The position numbers and the translations under genes were made by a program. The notes below the pieces were generated by a model. It had not been told where the DNA came from and did no database searches. It saw only the letters and a program-made list of their open reading frames with translations. Source: Streptomyces sp. Ru62 (lineage in GTDB: Bacteria > Actinomycetota > Actinomycetes > Streptomycetales > Streptomycetaceae). Taken from it: a DNA stretch of 64,000 nt. Positions 56,106 through 64,000 of the stretch are shown here, piece by piece. Where the stretch lies: positions 124,001 through 188,000 of the forward strand of contig NZ_PQSU01000001.1 of NCBI RefSeq assembly GCF_002920615.1. The letters are read 5' to 3'. Every line of letters begins with the position of its first letter. Within the stretch, counting starts at the first letter, position 1.

Positions 56106-56252
56106 GTGATCGCCTTCCTGTCTCATCCGTACGGAATCGAACGACCCCAGCGACGGTACAGCGGCGGTGCGGGCGTCTGGGACCCGTCTGCGCGGGCACG
56201 TGTGAGGAGAACCGGGCGGGGCGGCCCCGGCGAGAGGTGAGGCGGAGGTGTC

Positions 56253-57272
56253 GTGGCCGAGCACGAGCAGGCGACGGAGCCGGGGGAGACCCACGGCGCG
56301 GTGCGCGAGGACGACCTGCTGCGGGGGTTCGCGGTGGACGACCGGCAGCCGGAGCGGCCGGTACTGCTGGACGCCGGCGGCCGGCCGGTCGAGACCTGGC
56401 GGGAGAACCACCCCTACGACCATCGGATCGGCCGGCGCGAGTACGAGCGGACCAAGCGGATCCTCCAGATCGAACTGCTCAAGCTCCAGCGCTGGGTGAA
56501 GGACACGGGGCAGCGGATCGTCGTGGTGTGCGAGGGACGGGACGCGGCCGGCAAGGGCGGCACCATCAAGCGGTTCACCGAGCGGCTGAACCCCCGGGGC
56601 GCCCGCGTGGTGGCGCTGGACAAGCCGACCGAACGGGAGGCGGGGCAGTGGTACTTCCAGCGGTACGTCACGCACCTGCCGGCCCGCGGGGAGATGGTCT
56701 TCTTCGACCGGTCCTGGTACAACCGGGCCGGCGTCGAGCGGGTCATGGGATTCTGCACGGAAGCCGAACACCAGCAGTTCCTGCGGCAGGCCCCGCTGTT
56801 CGAGCGGCTGCTCACCGACGACGGCATCCTGCTGGTGAAGTTCTGGTTCTCGGTGTCCCGAGCCGAGCAGCGGACCCGGTTCGCGATCCGGCAGGTCGAC
56901 CCGGTGCGCCGCTGGAAGCTCTCCCCGACCGACCTGGCCTCGCTCGACCGCTGGGACGACTACACCACGGCCAAGGTCGACATGTTCCGGGCGACCGACA
57001 CCGCGCACGCGCCCTGGACGGTCGTGAAGAACAACGACAAGCGGCGGGGCCGGCTGGAGGCGATGCGCAGCCTCCTGGACCGCTTCGACTACCCGGCCAA
57101 GGACCACGCGGCGGTCGGTACCCCCGACCCGCTGATCGTCGGTGCGGCGGACACCCTGCTCGAACCGGGTGAGGAACCCACGGCCCTGTCGCCGACCCCG
57201 CTGGCCGGGCCGGGCGGCGGGCCCGGGAACCACCCGGACCCCGCGGTGACCGCCGGCCGCGGCCACAGGTGA
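56253..57272 (+). CDS. ppk2: Polyphosphate kinase 2
   Basis: A 339-residue P-loop kinase. The Walker A motif GRDAAGKGG lies at 95-103 (Lys101), the lid and Walker B segment is FFDRSWYNRAGVERVMGF, and the C-terminal RWDDYTTAKVDMFRATDTAHAPW is typical of PPK2. It transfers phosphate between polyphosphate and nucleoside diphosphates. GTG 56253 follows GGAGG at five bases. The basic C-terminal extension (LSPTPLAGPGGGPGNHPDPAVTAGRGHR part) is probably disordered. It precedes the YihY gene by 15 bases. Confidence 0.93.
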   Translation: MAEHEQATEPGETHGAVREDDLLRGFAVDDRQPERPVLLDAGGRPVETWRENHPYDHRIGRREYERTKRILQIELLKLQRWVKDTGQRIVVVCEGRDAAGKGGTIKRFTERLNPRGARVVALDKPTEREAGQWYFQRYVTHLPARGEMVFFDRSWYNRAGVERVMGFCTEAEHQQFLRQAPLFERLLTDDGILLVKFWFSVSRAEQRTRFAIRQVDPVRRWKLSPTDLASLDRWDDYTTAKVDMFRATDTAHAPWTVVKNNDKRRGRLEAMRSLLDRFDYPAKDHAAVGTPDPLIVGAADTLLEPGEEPTALSPTPLAGPGGGPGNHPDPAVTAGRGHR

Positions 57273-57287
57273 GGAGGGACCCGGACC

Positions 57288-58250
57288 ATGGGAACGGTGG
57301 TGCACGTCCCGCAGACCCGGGACATGATCGGGGACGAGCTCTCCGGCGACGAGGCCTTCACCGCGCTGCGGCGCTACGGCGGCGCGCGACTGCTGCTCGA
57401 CGCCTTCTCCCGGTTCCGCTACGCCGACGGGTTCACCAACGCCCGCGCCCTCGGCTTCCAGATCGTGCTGGGCATGGTGCCGTTCACCATCGCGCTCGTC
57501 GGCCTCGCCACGGCCGCGCACACCGAGAGCGTGGGGCGGATCATCGAGCTGACCCTGGGCAGGATCGTGCCGGGCGCCAGCGCCGACGTGGTCCGCGAGG
57601 CGCTGCGCGGTACCCGCCGCACCGCCGGCTCCGACGCGTGGAGCACCGTCGCGCTGTGCCTCGGGCTGGCCTTCTCCGTCCTCAACCTCGCCTCCGCCAT
57701 GGGCCAGGTGGAGCGGGGCGCCAACCGGATCTACGGCATCGAACGGGACCGGCCCTTCCCGCGGAAGTACGGCAGGGCCGTGCTGCTCGCCTTCGCCGCC
57801 GGCGTGCCCATGGTCCTGGGGTTCCTGGTGCTGGTCGCCGGCGGGGCCGTGAGCGCCGCGACGACCGAGGCGCTGGGCACCTCCCGGCCGCCCTCGTGGT
57901 GGGGCGCCCTGGAGGTGCCCGTGGGAACGGTCCTCGCCTGGATCGCCTCCGCCGTCATCTTCCGCTGGTCGCCGCGCCGGGACCAGCCCGGGTACACCTG
58001 GCTGGCGTTCGGTTCCGCCGTCCACCTGGTGCTGTGGGTCACCGCGACCTGGCTGCTGACCCTCTACGTCTCCCGCAGCGGCTCCTTCGGCGCCGTGTAC
58101 GGGCCGCTCACCGCCTTCGTGGCCCTGCTGCTGTGGGCCAACCTGACCGGGATCGCCCTGTTCCTGGGCATCGCGTTCGCCGCGCAGCTGGAAGCGGCCC
58201 GCGCCGGCCTGGGCCGGGCCGTGGAACCGGACCCCGGCCCGGGCCCCTGA
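57288..58250 (+). CDS. YihY/BrkB family membrane protein
   Basis: A 320-residue integral membrane protein with six or more hydrophobic helices. The family mark NARALGFQIVLGMVPFTIALVGL is followed by AFSVLNLASAMGQVERGANRIYGI with the conserved inner segment and VYGPLTAFVALLLWANLTGIALF near the end. It was once called ribonuclease BN but is a membrane protein of uncertain role. It follows ppk2 after 15 bases with GAGGAGGGAC upstream, so the two are probably co-transcribed. A hemerythrin gene converges on it. Confidence 0.87.
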   Translation: MGTVVHVPQTRDMIGDELSGDEAFTALRRYGGARLLLDAFSRFRYADGFTNARALGFQIVLGMVPFTIALVGLATAAHTESVGRIIELTLGRIVPGASADVVREALRGTRRTAGSDAWSTVALCLGLAFSVLNLASAMGQVERGANRIYGIERDRPFPRKYGRAVLLAFAAGVPMVLGFLVLVAGGAVSAATTEALGTSRPPSWWGALEVPVGTVLAWIASAVIFRWSPRRDQPGYTWLAFGSAVHLVLWVTATWLLTLYVSRSGSFGAVYGPLTAFVALLLWANLTGIALFLGIAFAAQLEAARAGLGRAVEPDPGPGP

Positions 58251-58266
58251 GGCACCGGTGCGTCCG

Positions 58267-58758
58267 TCAGGACCCGACGATCCGGCGCACGTTGTCGACC
58301 GAGCCGCACCCGGCCTTCAGCTGGTGCTCGCGCTCCTCCAGGAACGCCGCGCCCAGCTCCTCCCGCCGCTCCATCGCCACGTTCTCGCGCGCCCCGTTGA
58401 GGATGGTGCGCTCCTCCTCGTCGGCGTGGTGGGTGACGGCCTCCACCAGCTCCTCCAGCTTCTCGTCCCACTCCTCGGAGCCGACCTCGTCGACCTCCAG
58501 CAGGGCCAGCAGGGCCTGGTTGCCCTCGTCGTGCTCGTGCTCGCCGTGCTCGACCTCTTCGTCGTCGATGTTCTTGTACCGCTTCAGGGCGGGATAGACC
58601 TTGGCCTCCTCGGCCAGCGCGTGCGCGATCAACAGGTCCGCGAACTCCTCCAGCGCGGCCGCGCGGTCGGCCTCCACACTGCGCATGAGGCGGAACAGCT
58701 CCTCCATGCGCCGGTGGTCCTGGAGGATCAGCTCGACGACATCCCGGGTCTCGGCCAT
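58267..58758 (-). CDS. Hemerythrin-domain protein
   Basis: A 163-residue four-helix protein with a hemerythrin-type di-iron site. Conserved ligands include His15 (ILQDHRRMEE), His46 and Glu50 (IAHALAEEAK), His76 in EHDE and His110 with Glu114 (THHADEEE). Such proteins bind oxygen or nitric oxide or sense redox state in actinobacteria. It is divergent from the large sacsin-like gene; a possible shared regulatory region lies between. Confidence 0.9.
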   Translation of the reverse strand: MAETRDVVELILQDHRRMEELFRLMRSVEADRAAALEEFADLLIAHALAEEAKVYPALKRYKNIDDEEVEHGEHEHDEGNQALLALLEVDEVGSEEWDEKLEELVEAVTHHADEEERTILNGARENVAMERREELGAAFLEEREHQLKAGCGSVDNVRRIVGS

Positions 58759-58895
58759 GGGACGGACACCACTTTCGTACGTACGGCACTACCGTGCCAA
58801 CGGATGGGTCCCTACCGCCTACCCTCACCGTCCGTGTTGATGGCCTCCCCGCTCCGCGCTGTACCTTCGTCCTCACGTCGTAGAGGAGAGTCAAC
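58759..58895. promoter_or_regulatory. Divergent promoter region with inverted repeats
   Basis: This 137-base gap between the divergent hemerythrin and sacsin-like genes holds CGTACGTACG (58776-58785) and the inverted repeat GGCAC-TACC-GTGCC type arms at 58785-58798. GAGGAG stands about nine bases before the GTG of the large gene. I cannot assign -10 or -35 boxes with confidence. Confidence 0.45.
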
Positions 58896-61800
58896 GTGAG
58901 CAAGTTCGTCCGGCCTGCGGCCGAGGGCGCCGACCCCTTCGGCACCGCCCGTCTGCGTCGCGGTGTCCTCGACGCCTGGGCGACCAGCCCCGCCCGGTTC
59001 CGGGAGGACGCCAACGCCGAGGAGGACCTGGTCCTCGGGGGGTACCGGGACCGGCTCGTCGTCGAGCTGGCCCAGAACGCCGCCGACGCCGCCGCGCGGG
59101 CGCACGTGCCGGGGCGGTTGCGGCTCACCCTCCGCGACGGCGTGCTCGTGGCCGCCAACACCGGGGCCCCGCTGGACGCGGCCGGTGTCGAGTCGCTGTC
59201 CACGCTGCGGGCCTCCGCGAAGCGGGACGCCGAGGCGACGTCCGGTGCCGTCGGCCGGTTCGGGGTCGGCTTCGCCGCCGTGCTCTCCGTCACCGACGAA
59301 CCGGCGATCGTGGGGCGGCACGGGGGCGTGCGGTGGTCCCTCGCCGAGGCCAGGGAGCTCGCCGCCGACACCGCCCGGCACAGTCCCGGGCTGGGGGACG
59401 AGGTGCGGCGGCGGGACGGACACGTGCCCCTGCTGCGGCTGCCCTTCGCCGCCGAGGGCACCGCTCCGGAGCCGTACGACACCGCCGTCATCCTGCCGCT
59501 GCGGGACGCCGCCGCCGCCGATCTCGCCGAGCGGCTGCTCGACGGCATCGACGACGCCCTGCTCCTCGCCCTGCCCGGGCTGGCGGAGGTCGTCGTCGAG
59601 GTCGACGGCGAGGCGCCCCGGACGCTCAGCCGGCGTACCGACGGTCCCTTCACCATCGTGGAGGACTCCCGCGACGGCGTCACCAACTGGCGTACGGCCA
59701 CGGCGAACGGGGCGCTCACGCCCGACCTCCTCGCCGACCGGCCGGTCGAGGAGCGGCTGCGCCCGCACTGGTCGGTGACCTGGGCCGTGCCCGTCGACGC
59801 CTACGGCGCCCCGGTGCGGCCCCGTACCAGTCCGGTCGTGCACGCGCCGACGCCGAGCGACGAGCCCCTCGGTGTGCCCGCCCTGCTCATCGCCTCCTTC
59901 CCCCTCGACACCACCCGCCGGCACGCGGCGCCCGGCCCGCTCACCGACTTCCTGGTGGAGCGCGCCGCCGACGCCTACGCCGAACTGCTCGCCGCCTGGC
60001 GGCCGGTGCTGGACGGGATCATCGACCTCGTGCCGGGACCGCTCGGCAAGGGCGCGCTGGACGGGGCGCTGCGGCAGGCCGTGCTGGACCGGCTGCCGCG
60101 CACCGCCTTCCTGCCCCCGGCCGTCGAGGCGAAGGGCGACGACGAGCTGCCTCAGGCGCTGCGGCCCCGCGACGCCGAGATCGTGGAGGGCGCCGGCGCC
60201 GACACCGTGCGGGTGCTCGCCGAGGTGCTGCCCACCCTGCTCCCGGCGGGGCTGGAGCGGCGCGTCGAGCTGCGCACCCTCGGGGTCGCCCGGCTGCCGC
60301 TGGCCGACGCCGTCGACCGGCTCGCCGGGCTGGAGAAGGAGCCGGAGTGGTGGTGGCGGCTGTACGACAGCCTCGCCGGGGTCGACCCCGAGCGGCTGTC
60401 GGGCCTGCCGGTGCCGCTGGCCGACGGCAGGACGACGATCGGGCCCCGGCAGGTGCTGCTGCCCGCCCCGGACGCCGCCCGCATCGATGTGGACGTACTG
60501 GGCCGGCTCGGGCTGAAGGTGGCCCACGCGGACGCCGCGCACCCGCTGCTGGAGAAGCTCGGCGCGCTGCCCGCGACCCCGCGCGCGGTGCTGACCACCC
60601 CGCAGGTGCGGGCCGCCGTCGCGGGCTCGCTGGAGGAGGACGGCGCCCTCGGCTGGGAGGAGGACGCGCCGGACGCCGAGGAGCTGGCCGACACGGTGCT
60701 CGCACTGGTGCGGGACGCGGGGCTCGAACCGGGGGACGAGCCCTGGCTGGGCGCCCTCGCGCTGCCCGACGAGGACGGGGAGCTCGCGCCCGCCGGTGAG
60801 CTGGTGTTCCCCGGCAGCCCCTTCGCCCGGGTCATCCGGGAGGGTGAACTGGCCGCCGTGGACGCCGACCTGGCGGAGAAGTGGGGGGAGCAGCCGCTCG
60901 CCGCGTGCGGGGTGCTCGCCGACTTCGCGCTCGTCCGGGCCACCGACGTCGTCCTCGACCCGGACGAGCTGGAGCCCCGGGAGGGCGACTACGCCGAGCC
61001 CGACGACGCCGGTCTGCTGGACGCCGTGGACGTGTGGTGCGAGGACATCCTCGACCGGTTCCCGGACAGCCCGGTGCCGCCGGTCGCCACCGAACTCGTC
61101 GCCGTCCGCGACCTGGACCTGGTGGACGACGACCACTGGCCCGAGGCGCTCGCCCTGCTGGCCCGGCCGCCGCTGCGGGACGCCCTCATCGAGCCCGTGC
61201 GCATCCTGCTGCCCGACGGCACCCACGAGGCCGTACGGCCGTACACCGCGTGGTGGCTGCGCGGGCACCCGGTGCTCGACGGCCGGCGCCCGGCCGGGCT
61301 GCTCGCCGCCGGCGGGGACCCACTGCTGCGCGGGCTCTACGACGAGGCCGACGCCACCGGGTTCGAGGACGAGCAGGTGCTGCGGGCGCTCGGCGTGCGC
61401 ACCTCCGTCGGCGCGCTGCTGGACGAGCCCGGCGGCGCCGCCGAGCTGCTGGACCGCCTCGCCGACCCGGAGCGGCCCGTCACCCCCGCCCAACTGCACG
61501 GCCTCTACAGCGCGCTGGCGGAGCTGGATCCCGAGCAGGTGACCCTGCCGGACGAGCTGCGGGCCGTGGTCGACGGGCGCGTGGAGGTCGTGGACGCCGG
61601 GTCGGCCGTCGTGGTCGACTCACCGGACCTGCTGCCGTTCACCTCGGGTGTGCCGTTGCTGCCGGTCCGGCCGGCGCGGGCCGCCGAGCTGGCCGAGCTG
61701 TTCCAGGTGCGGCGGCTGAGCGAGTCCGTCACCGGCGAGGTGCACTCCGAGGGGACCGAGCACGACGTGCCGGACGCGGTACGGGTGCTGCTCGGGCCGC

Positions 61801-62024
61801 GTACCCCGGCCACCTACGTCGAGCACGACGAACTCGTCGTGGACGGCGTGGAGATCGACTGGCGGCTCACCGACGACGGTGTGCTGCACGCGGCCACCCT
61901 GGAGGGGGTCGCGGCGGGGCTGGCCTGGGCGGCGGCGCAGTGGCCCCGGCGGTTCGAGGTGGCCGCGCTGCTGGAGGACCCGTCACGGACGGAGGAGCTG
62001 GCGCGGGACCGCTGGTTCGACTGA
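58896..62024 (+). CDS. Large sacsin/Hsp90-type GHKL ATPase domain protein
   Basis: A 1042-residue soluble protein. The first about 200 residues are a GHKL ATPase: VVELAQNAADAAARA holds Glu57 and Asn61 in the N-box, DGVLVAANTG (81-90) the G1 Asp and GRFGVGFAAVL (120-130) the G2 loop, arranged as in Hsp90 and sacsin. The rest is long, acidic and leucine-rich (for example LAEKWGEQPLAACGVLADFAL) with no recognised middle domain, coiled coil or membrane segment. Eukaryotic sacsin is a chaperone-like protein; the bacterial role is unknown, perhaps protein quality control. GTG 58896 follows GAGGAG at nine bases. Confidence 0.8.
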   Translation: MSKFVRPAAEGADPFGTARLRRGVLDAWATSPARFREDANAEEDLVLGGYRDRLVVELAQNAADAAARAHVPGRLRLTLRDGVLVAANTGAPLDAAGVESLSTLRASAKRDAEATSGAVGRFGVGFAAVLSVTDEPAIVGRHGGVRWSLAEARELAADTARHSPGLGDEVRRRDGHVPLLRLPFAAEGTAPEPYDTAVILPLRDAAAADLAERLLDGIDDALLLALPGLAEVVVEVDGEAPRTLSRRTDGPFTIVEDSRDGVTNWRTATANGALTPDLLADRPVEERLRPHWSVTWAVPVDAYGAPVRPRTSPVVHAPTPSDEPLGVPALLIASFPLDTTRRHAAPGPLTDFLVERAADAYAELLAAWRPVLDGIIDLVPGPLGKGALDGALRQAVLDRLPRTAFLPPAVEAKGDDELPQALRPRDAEIVEGAGADTVRVLAEVLPTLLPAGLERRVELRTLGVARLPLADAVDRLAGLEKEPEWWWRLYDSLAGVDPERLSGLPVPLADGRTTIGPRQVLLPAPDAARIDVDVLGRLGLKVAHADAAHPLLEKLGALPATPRAVLTTPQVRAAVAGSLEEDGALGWEEDAPDAEELADTVLALVRDAGLEPGDEPWLGALALPDEDGELAPAGELVFPGSPFARVIREGELAAVDADLAEKWGEQPLAACGVLADFALVRATDVVLDPDELEPREGDYAEPDDAGLLDAVDVWCEDILDRFPDSPVPPVATELVAVRDLDLVDDDHWPEALALLARPPLRDALIEPVRILLPDGTHEAVRPYTAWWLRGHPVLDGRRPAGLLAAGGDPLLRGLYDEADATGFEDEQVLRALGVRTSVGALLDEPGGAAELLDRLADPERPVTPAQLHGLYSALAELDPEQVTLPDELRAVVDGRVEVVDAGSAVVVDSPDLLPFTSGVPLLPVRPARAAELAELFQVRRLSESVTGEVHSEGTEHDVPDAVRVLLGPRTPATYVEHDELVVDGVEIDWRLTDDGVLHAATLEGVAAGLAWAAAQWPRRFEVAALLEDPSRTEELARDRWFD

Positions 62025-62029
62025 CCCCG

Positions 62030-62176
62030 GCCGGTGCCGCCCAGGCCGCGGACGACTCGGGCATCAAGGGCGCCGCGGAGTTCACCCTCTACGGCGCCGA
62101 CAACGGGTACGCGGACACGGCGAAGCCCACCTGCACCAAGGTCAACGCCACCGGTGACTTCGTCGACGTGCGGTGA
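62030..62176 (+). pseudogene. Remnant of a secreted-protein gene
   Basis: An open frame continues in the +2 frame from before the sacsin-like stop to a TGA at 62174-62176. It reads AGAAQAADDSGIKGAAEFTL and continues to GDFVDVR. The first part looks like a signal-peptidase site followed by a mature N terminus; the DFVDVR end resembles the DYVDVQ end of the secreted protein downstream. No start codon or signal core remains in frame, so it looks like a decayed or internally deleted gene. It is followed by a terminator. Confidence 0.4.
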
Positions 62177-62188
62177 GCGGCGCGGTTC

Positions 62189-62224
62189 CCGCCCCGGGAG
62201 TGCCTGCCGTCGCTCCCGGGGCGG
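62189..62224 (+). terminator. Hairpin terminator
   Basis: CCGCCCCGGGAG (62189-62200) pairs perfectly with CTCCCGGGGCGG (62213-62224) around a 12-base loop, after the sacsin-like gene and the gene remnant. Confidence 0.82.
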
Positions 62225-62376
62225 AACGTTCCCTCTCAGTTGTGTCATGTGCTGGTAATCCGAGGCCCAAATCTGGCCGGAACGAGGTCTTGCCGTACAA
62301 CCGGAGCCCTGCCTCGCGGATCTGATCGCCTGAGTCGACCGACTCCACGATCACTTCTCCCTTCAGGGAAACGCAC

Positions 62377-63207
62377 ATGCGCATACGTGCCACCGTGGCC
62401 GCCGTCTCCGGCGCCCTGGCCCTCTCCGCCTTCGCCGTCCCGGCCGCACACGCCACCGGTGACTCCGGCACGCCGTACACGCTGAACGTCAGCTTCTCGA
62501 ACGTCACCATCGCCAAGGCGATCAAGGTCGGCACCACCAACGAGGTCAGTGCCACCTACTCGTACACGCTGACGCACGGTTCCGAGGTGAACATCGCGGC
62601 GAAGGACTTCTACACCGACGCCTTCCTGTACAAGGGCTCGTACGACACCGCGACGGCCGAGCTGTACGGCGACGACCCCGCGACCTGCACCCCCGTCACA
62701 GCGACGACGGCCACCTGCAAGGGCACCGTCGACATCTACCCGGCCGACGGCGACCTGAAGAGCGCCTGGGCCGGTTCCTGGGGCGTGGCCGCCGAGGCCG
62801 TCGCCTTCAACGGCCAGGACCAGAACAACCCCGACCTGAGCAAGGTCGGCTACAAGGACAAGAGCGGCCTCGGCAGCACCCTGGTGCAGCGCTACTCCAA
62901 GCTCACCGTCAACGCGGGCCCCGAGCCCGTCGGCAAGGGCAAGACCCTCACGGTGACGGGCAAGCTGAGCCGGGCGAGCTGGGACGACCACCTGTACCAC
63001 GGCTACACCAGCCAGCCGGTCAAGCTCCAGTTCGAGAAGGCGGGCACGTCCACCTGGACCACCGTCAAGACGGTGTACACGGACTCGTCCGGCAACCTGA
63101 AGACCACCACCACCGCGAACTACGACGGCTACTGGCGCTACAGCTTCGCGGGCACCTCGACCACCCCGGCGGTCAACGCCGCGTCCGACTACGTCGACGT
63201 GCAGTAG
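62377..63207 (+). CDS. Secreted protein with Ig-like C-terminal domain
   Basis: A 276-residue exported protein with a typical Sec signal (MRIRATVAAVSGALALSAFA, cut after AHA at about residue 26). An N-terminal beta domain with one cysteine pair (PATCTPVT, ATCKGTV) is followed by an Ig-like or bacterial repeat domain (LTVNAGPEPVGKGKTLTVTG to the DYVDVQ end) common in Streptomyces extracellular proteins. No catalytic motif is seen; a structural or binding role is likely. ATG 62377 follows AGGGAA at eight bases. Confidence 0.8.
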   Translation: MRIRATVAAVSGALALSAFAVPAAHATGDSGTPYTLNVSFSNVTIAKAIKVGTTNEVSATYSYTLTHGSEVNIAAKDFYTDAFLYKGSYDTATAELYGDDPATCTPVTATTATCKGTVDIYPADGDLKSAWAGSWGVAAEAVAFNGQDQNNPDLSKVGYKDKSGLGSTLVQRYSKLTVNAGPEPVGKGKTLTVTGKLSRASWDDHLYHGYTSQPVKLQFEKAGTSTWTTVKTVYTDSSGNLKTTTTANYDGYWRYSFAGTSTTPAVNAASDYVDVQ

Positions 63208-63223
63208 CGGCACCCGACCGGAC

Positions 63224-64000
63224 TCAGTCCGGGAAGCGGCGGCCGACCCACCTCCACAGGTACTCCAGGGCGGCCGCCGCCACCGCGGCCACGCCGACCG
63301 CCGTCCACGGCAAGGTCATCCCGACCAGCTTCAGCGCGAAGAAGCCCTGTAGCGCGGGAACGGCGAGGACCAGCAGGAAGGCCACGGCCATCGCGGCCAC
63401 CAGCGCCACCCGCCACCAGGTGTAGGGGCGGGCGATGATCGCCAGGACCCACATCGAGATCAGGAACAGGGTCAGGGTGGCCGCGCTCGTCTCCGCGGCC
63501 AGGGCGCCGGGACCGGTGTAGTGGTGCCGCGCCAGCAGGTACGTGGCGAAGGTCGCGACGCCGGCCAGCACCCCGCCGGGGATCGCGTACCGCATCACCC
63601 GGCGCACGAAGTGCGGCCTCGCCCGCTCCGTGTTCGGGGCGAGGGCCAGGAAGAAGGCCGGGACGCCGATGGTGAGCGTGGACAGCAGGGTCAGGTGCCG
63701 GGGCAGGAACGGGTACTCCACCTGCCAGCACACCACCAGCACCGCCAGCAGCACCGAGTAGACCGTCTTCACCAGGAACAGCGTCGCCACGCGCGTGATG
63801 TTGCCGATCACCCGGCGGCCCTCGGCGACCACCGAGGGCAGGGTCGCGAAGCTGTTGTCCAGCAGCACGATCTGGGCCACCGCCCGCGTGGCCTCCGAAC
63901 CGGAGCCCATCGCGACCCCGATGTCCGCGTCCTTCAGGGCCAGCACGTCGTTCACGCCGTCCCCGGTCATCGCGACCGTGTGCCCGCGCGACTGGAGCGC
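63224..64000 (-). CDS. P-type (E1-E2) cation-transporting ATPase, C-terminal part
   Basis: The window ends inside this gene; 258 codons of its 3' part are visible. MTGDGVNDVLALKDADIGVAMG is the universal hinge motif of the P-domain with the GDGVND metal-coordinating loop. Six or so transmembrane helices follow (LFLVKTVYSVLLAVLVVCW, LSTLTIGVPAFFLALAP, ALVAAMAVAFLLVLAVPAL). The ion is unclear; the HAD/transmembrane arrangement fits a P2/P3-type or related calcium/manganese-class pump more than a heavy-metal P1B pump. The phosphorylation DKTGT motif lies beyond the window. Confidence 0.92.
   Translation of the reverse strand, partial: ALQSRGHTVAMTGDGVNDVLALKDADIGVAMGSGSEATRAVAQIVLLDNSFATLPSVVAEGRRVIGNITRVATLFLVKTVYSVLLAVLVVCWQVEYPFLPRHLTLLSTLTIGVPAFFLALAPNTERARPHFVRRVMRYAIPGGVLAGVATFATYLLARHHYTGPGALAAETSAATLTLFLISMWVLAIIARPYTWWRVALVAAMAVAFLLVLAVPALQGFFALKLVGMTLPWTAVGVAAVAAAALEYLWRWVGRRFPD

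Noticed and set aside
54480..58025. 1181-codon minus-strand frame including the phosphatase
   Set aside because: The extension beyond 56105 is antisense to ppk2 and the YihY gene and has shadow composition; the real start is GTG 56105.
58812..61499. 895-codon antisense frame over the sacsin-like gene
   Set aside because: Translation is a Gly/Val/Gln/Arg-rich shadow with no domain; the plus-strand protein has clear ATPase motifs.

Overview
The window is about 64 kb of very GC-rich, densely packed chromosome from a Streptomyces (high confidence for the genus, not assigned to species). The evidence is the GC-rich codon use, frequent GTG starts, a BldD-type operator in front of a GAF-PAS-GGDEF diguanylate cyclase, DasR-like dre sites in front of nagKA, tandem CIRCE elements before a groES-less groEL2, two rare TTA codons, a WhiJ/DUF397 regulator pair and futalosine-pathway menaquinone genes. 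From memory the gene order resembles the SCO4270-SCO4340 core region of S. coelicolor. I saw no prophage, insertion sequence, CRISPR array, tRNA or rRNA.

Layout: 1-8.2 kb holds a GNAT-Nudix fusion, a secreted M4 protease, an M1 peptidase lipoprotein, a TerD protein, ArfB, an ECF41-type sigma factor, a GNAT enzyme and a flavin reductase. 8.4-11.3 kb is the cdgB-like gene with its BldD box and a membrane-anchored protein. 11.3-16.2 kb is amino-sugar metabolism: a PfkB kinase, nagA-nagK and a divergent sugar-binding lipoprotein, with dre-like operators between. 16.2-19.6 kb is trehalose/glucosylglycerate metabolism (otsB, otsA, gpgS). 19.7-24.2 kb holds a SAM-I (S-box) riboswitch, thrC, a CysO-like sulfur carrier, a cold-shock gene and CIRCE-controlled groEL2.

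24.4-32.3 kb carries an old-yellow-enzyme homologue, murQ with its RpiR-type regulator, small hypotheticals, maleylpyruvate-isomerase-fold and HD enzymes and cutC. 32.3-42.7 kb holds HelD, a GT87 mannosyltransferase, a CASTOR/POLLUX-like channel with a TTA codon, a Tat-exported L-glutamate-oxidase-like flavoenzyme and an XPB helicase. 42.7-48.1 kb has a large XPB/Ssl2-N-terminal-like protein, a HAAS-like membrane protein, a block of dispersed Streptomyces repeats, a HAD hydrolase and a second cold-shock protein. 48.1-54.5 kb holds mqnD-mqnB-DUF2771, an MFS transporter, a DUF3027 protein and an anti-sigma-like ATPase/WhiJ-like/DUF397 cluster. 54.5-64 kb has a PhoD-like phosphatase, PPK2, a YihY/BrkB protein, a hemerythrin protein, a 1042-residue sacsin/Hsp90-type ATPase, a secreted protein and the end of a P-type ATPase.

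The strongest regulatory observations are the S-box before threonine synthase (an unusual target), the BldD operator before the diguanylate cyclase, the paired dre-like sites, the paired RpiR boxes, an in-frame dispersed repeat inside the 5' end of nagA, a probable CTG start in mqnB, and TTA codons in the channel and WhiJ-like genes. Functional statements are homology inferences from reading the sequence; no database search was run.
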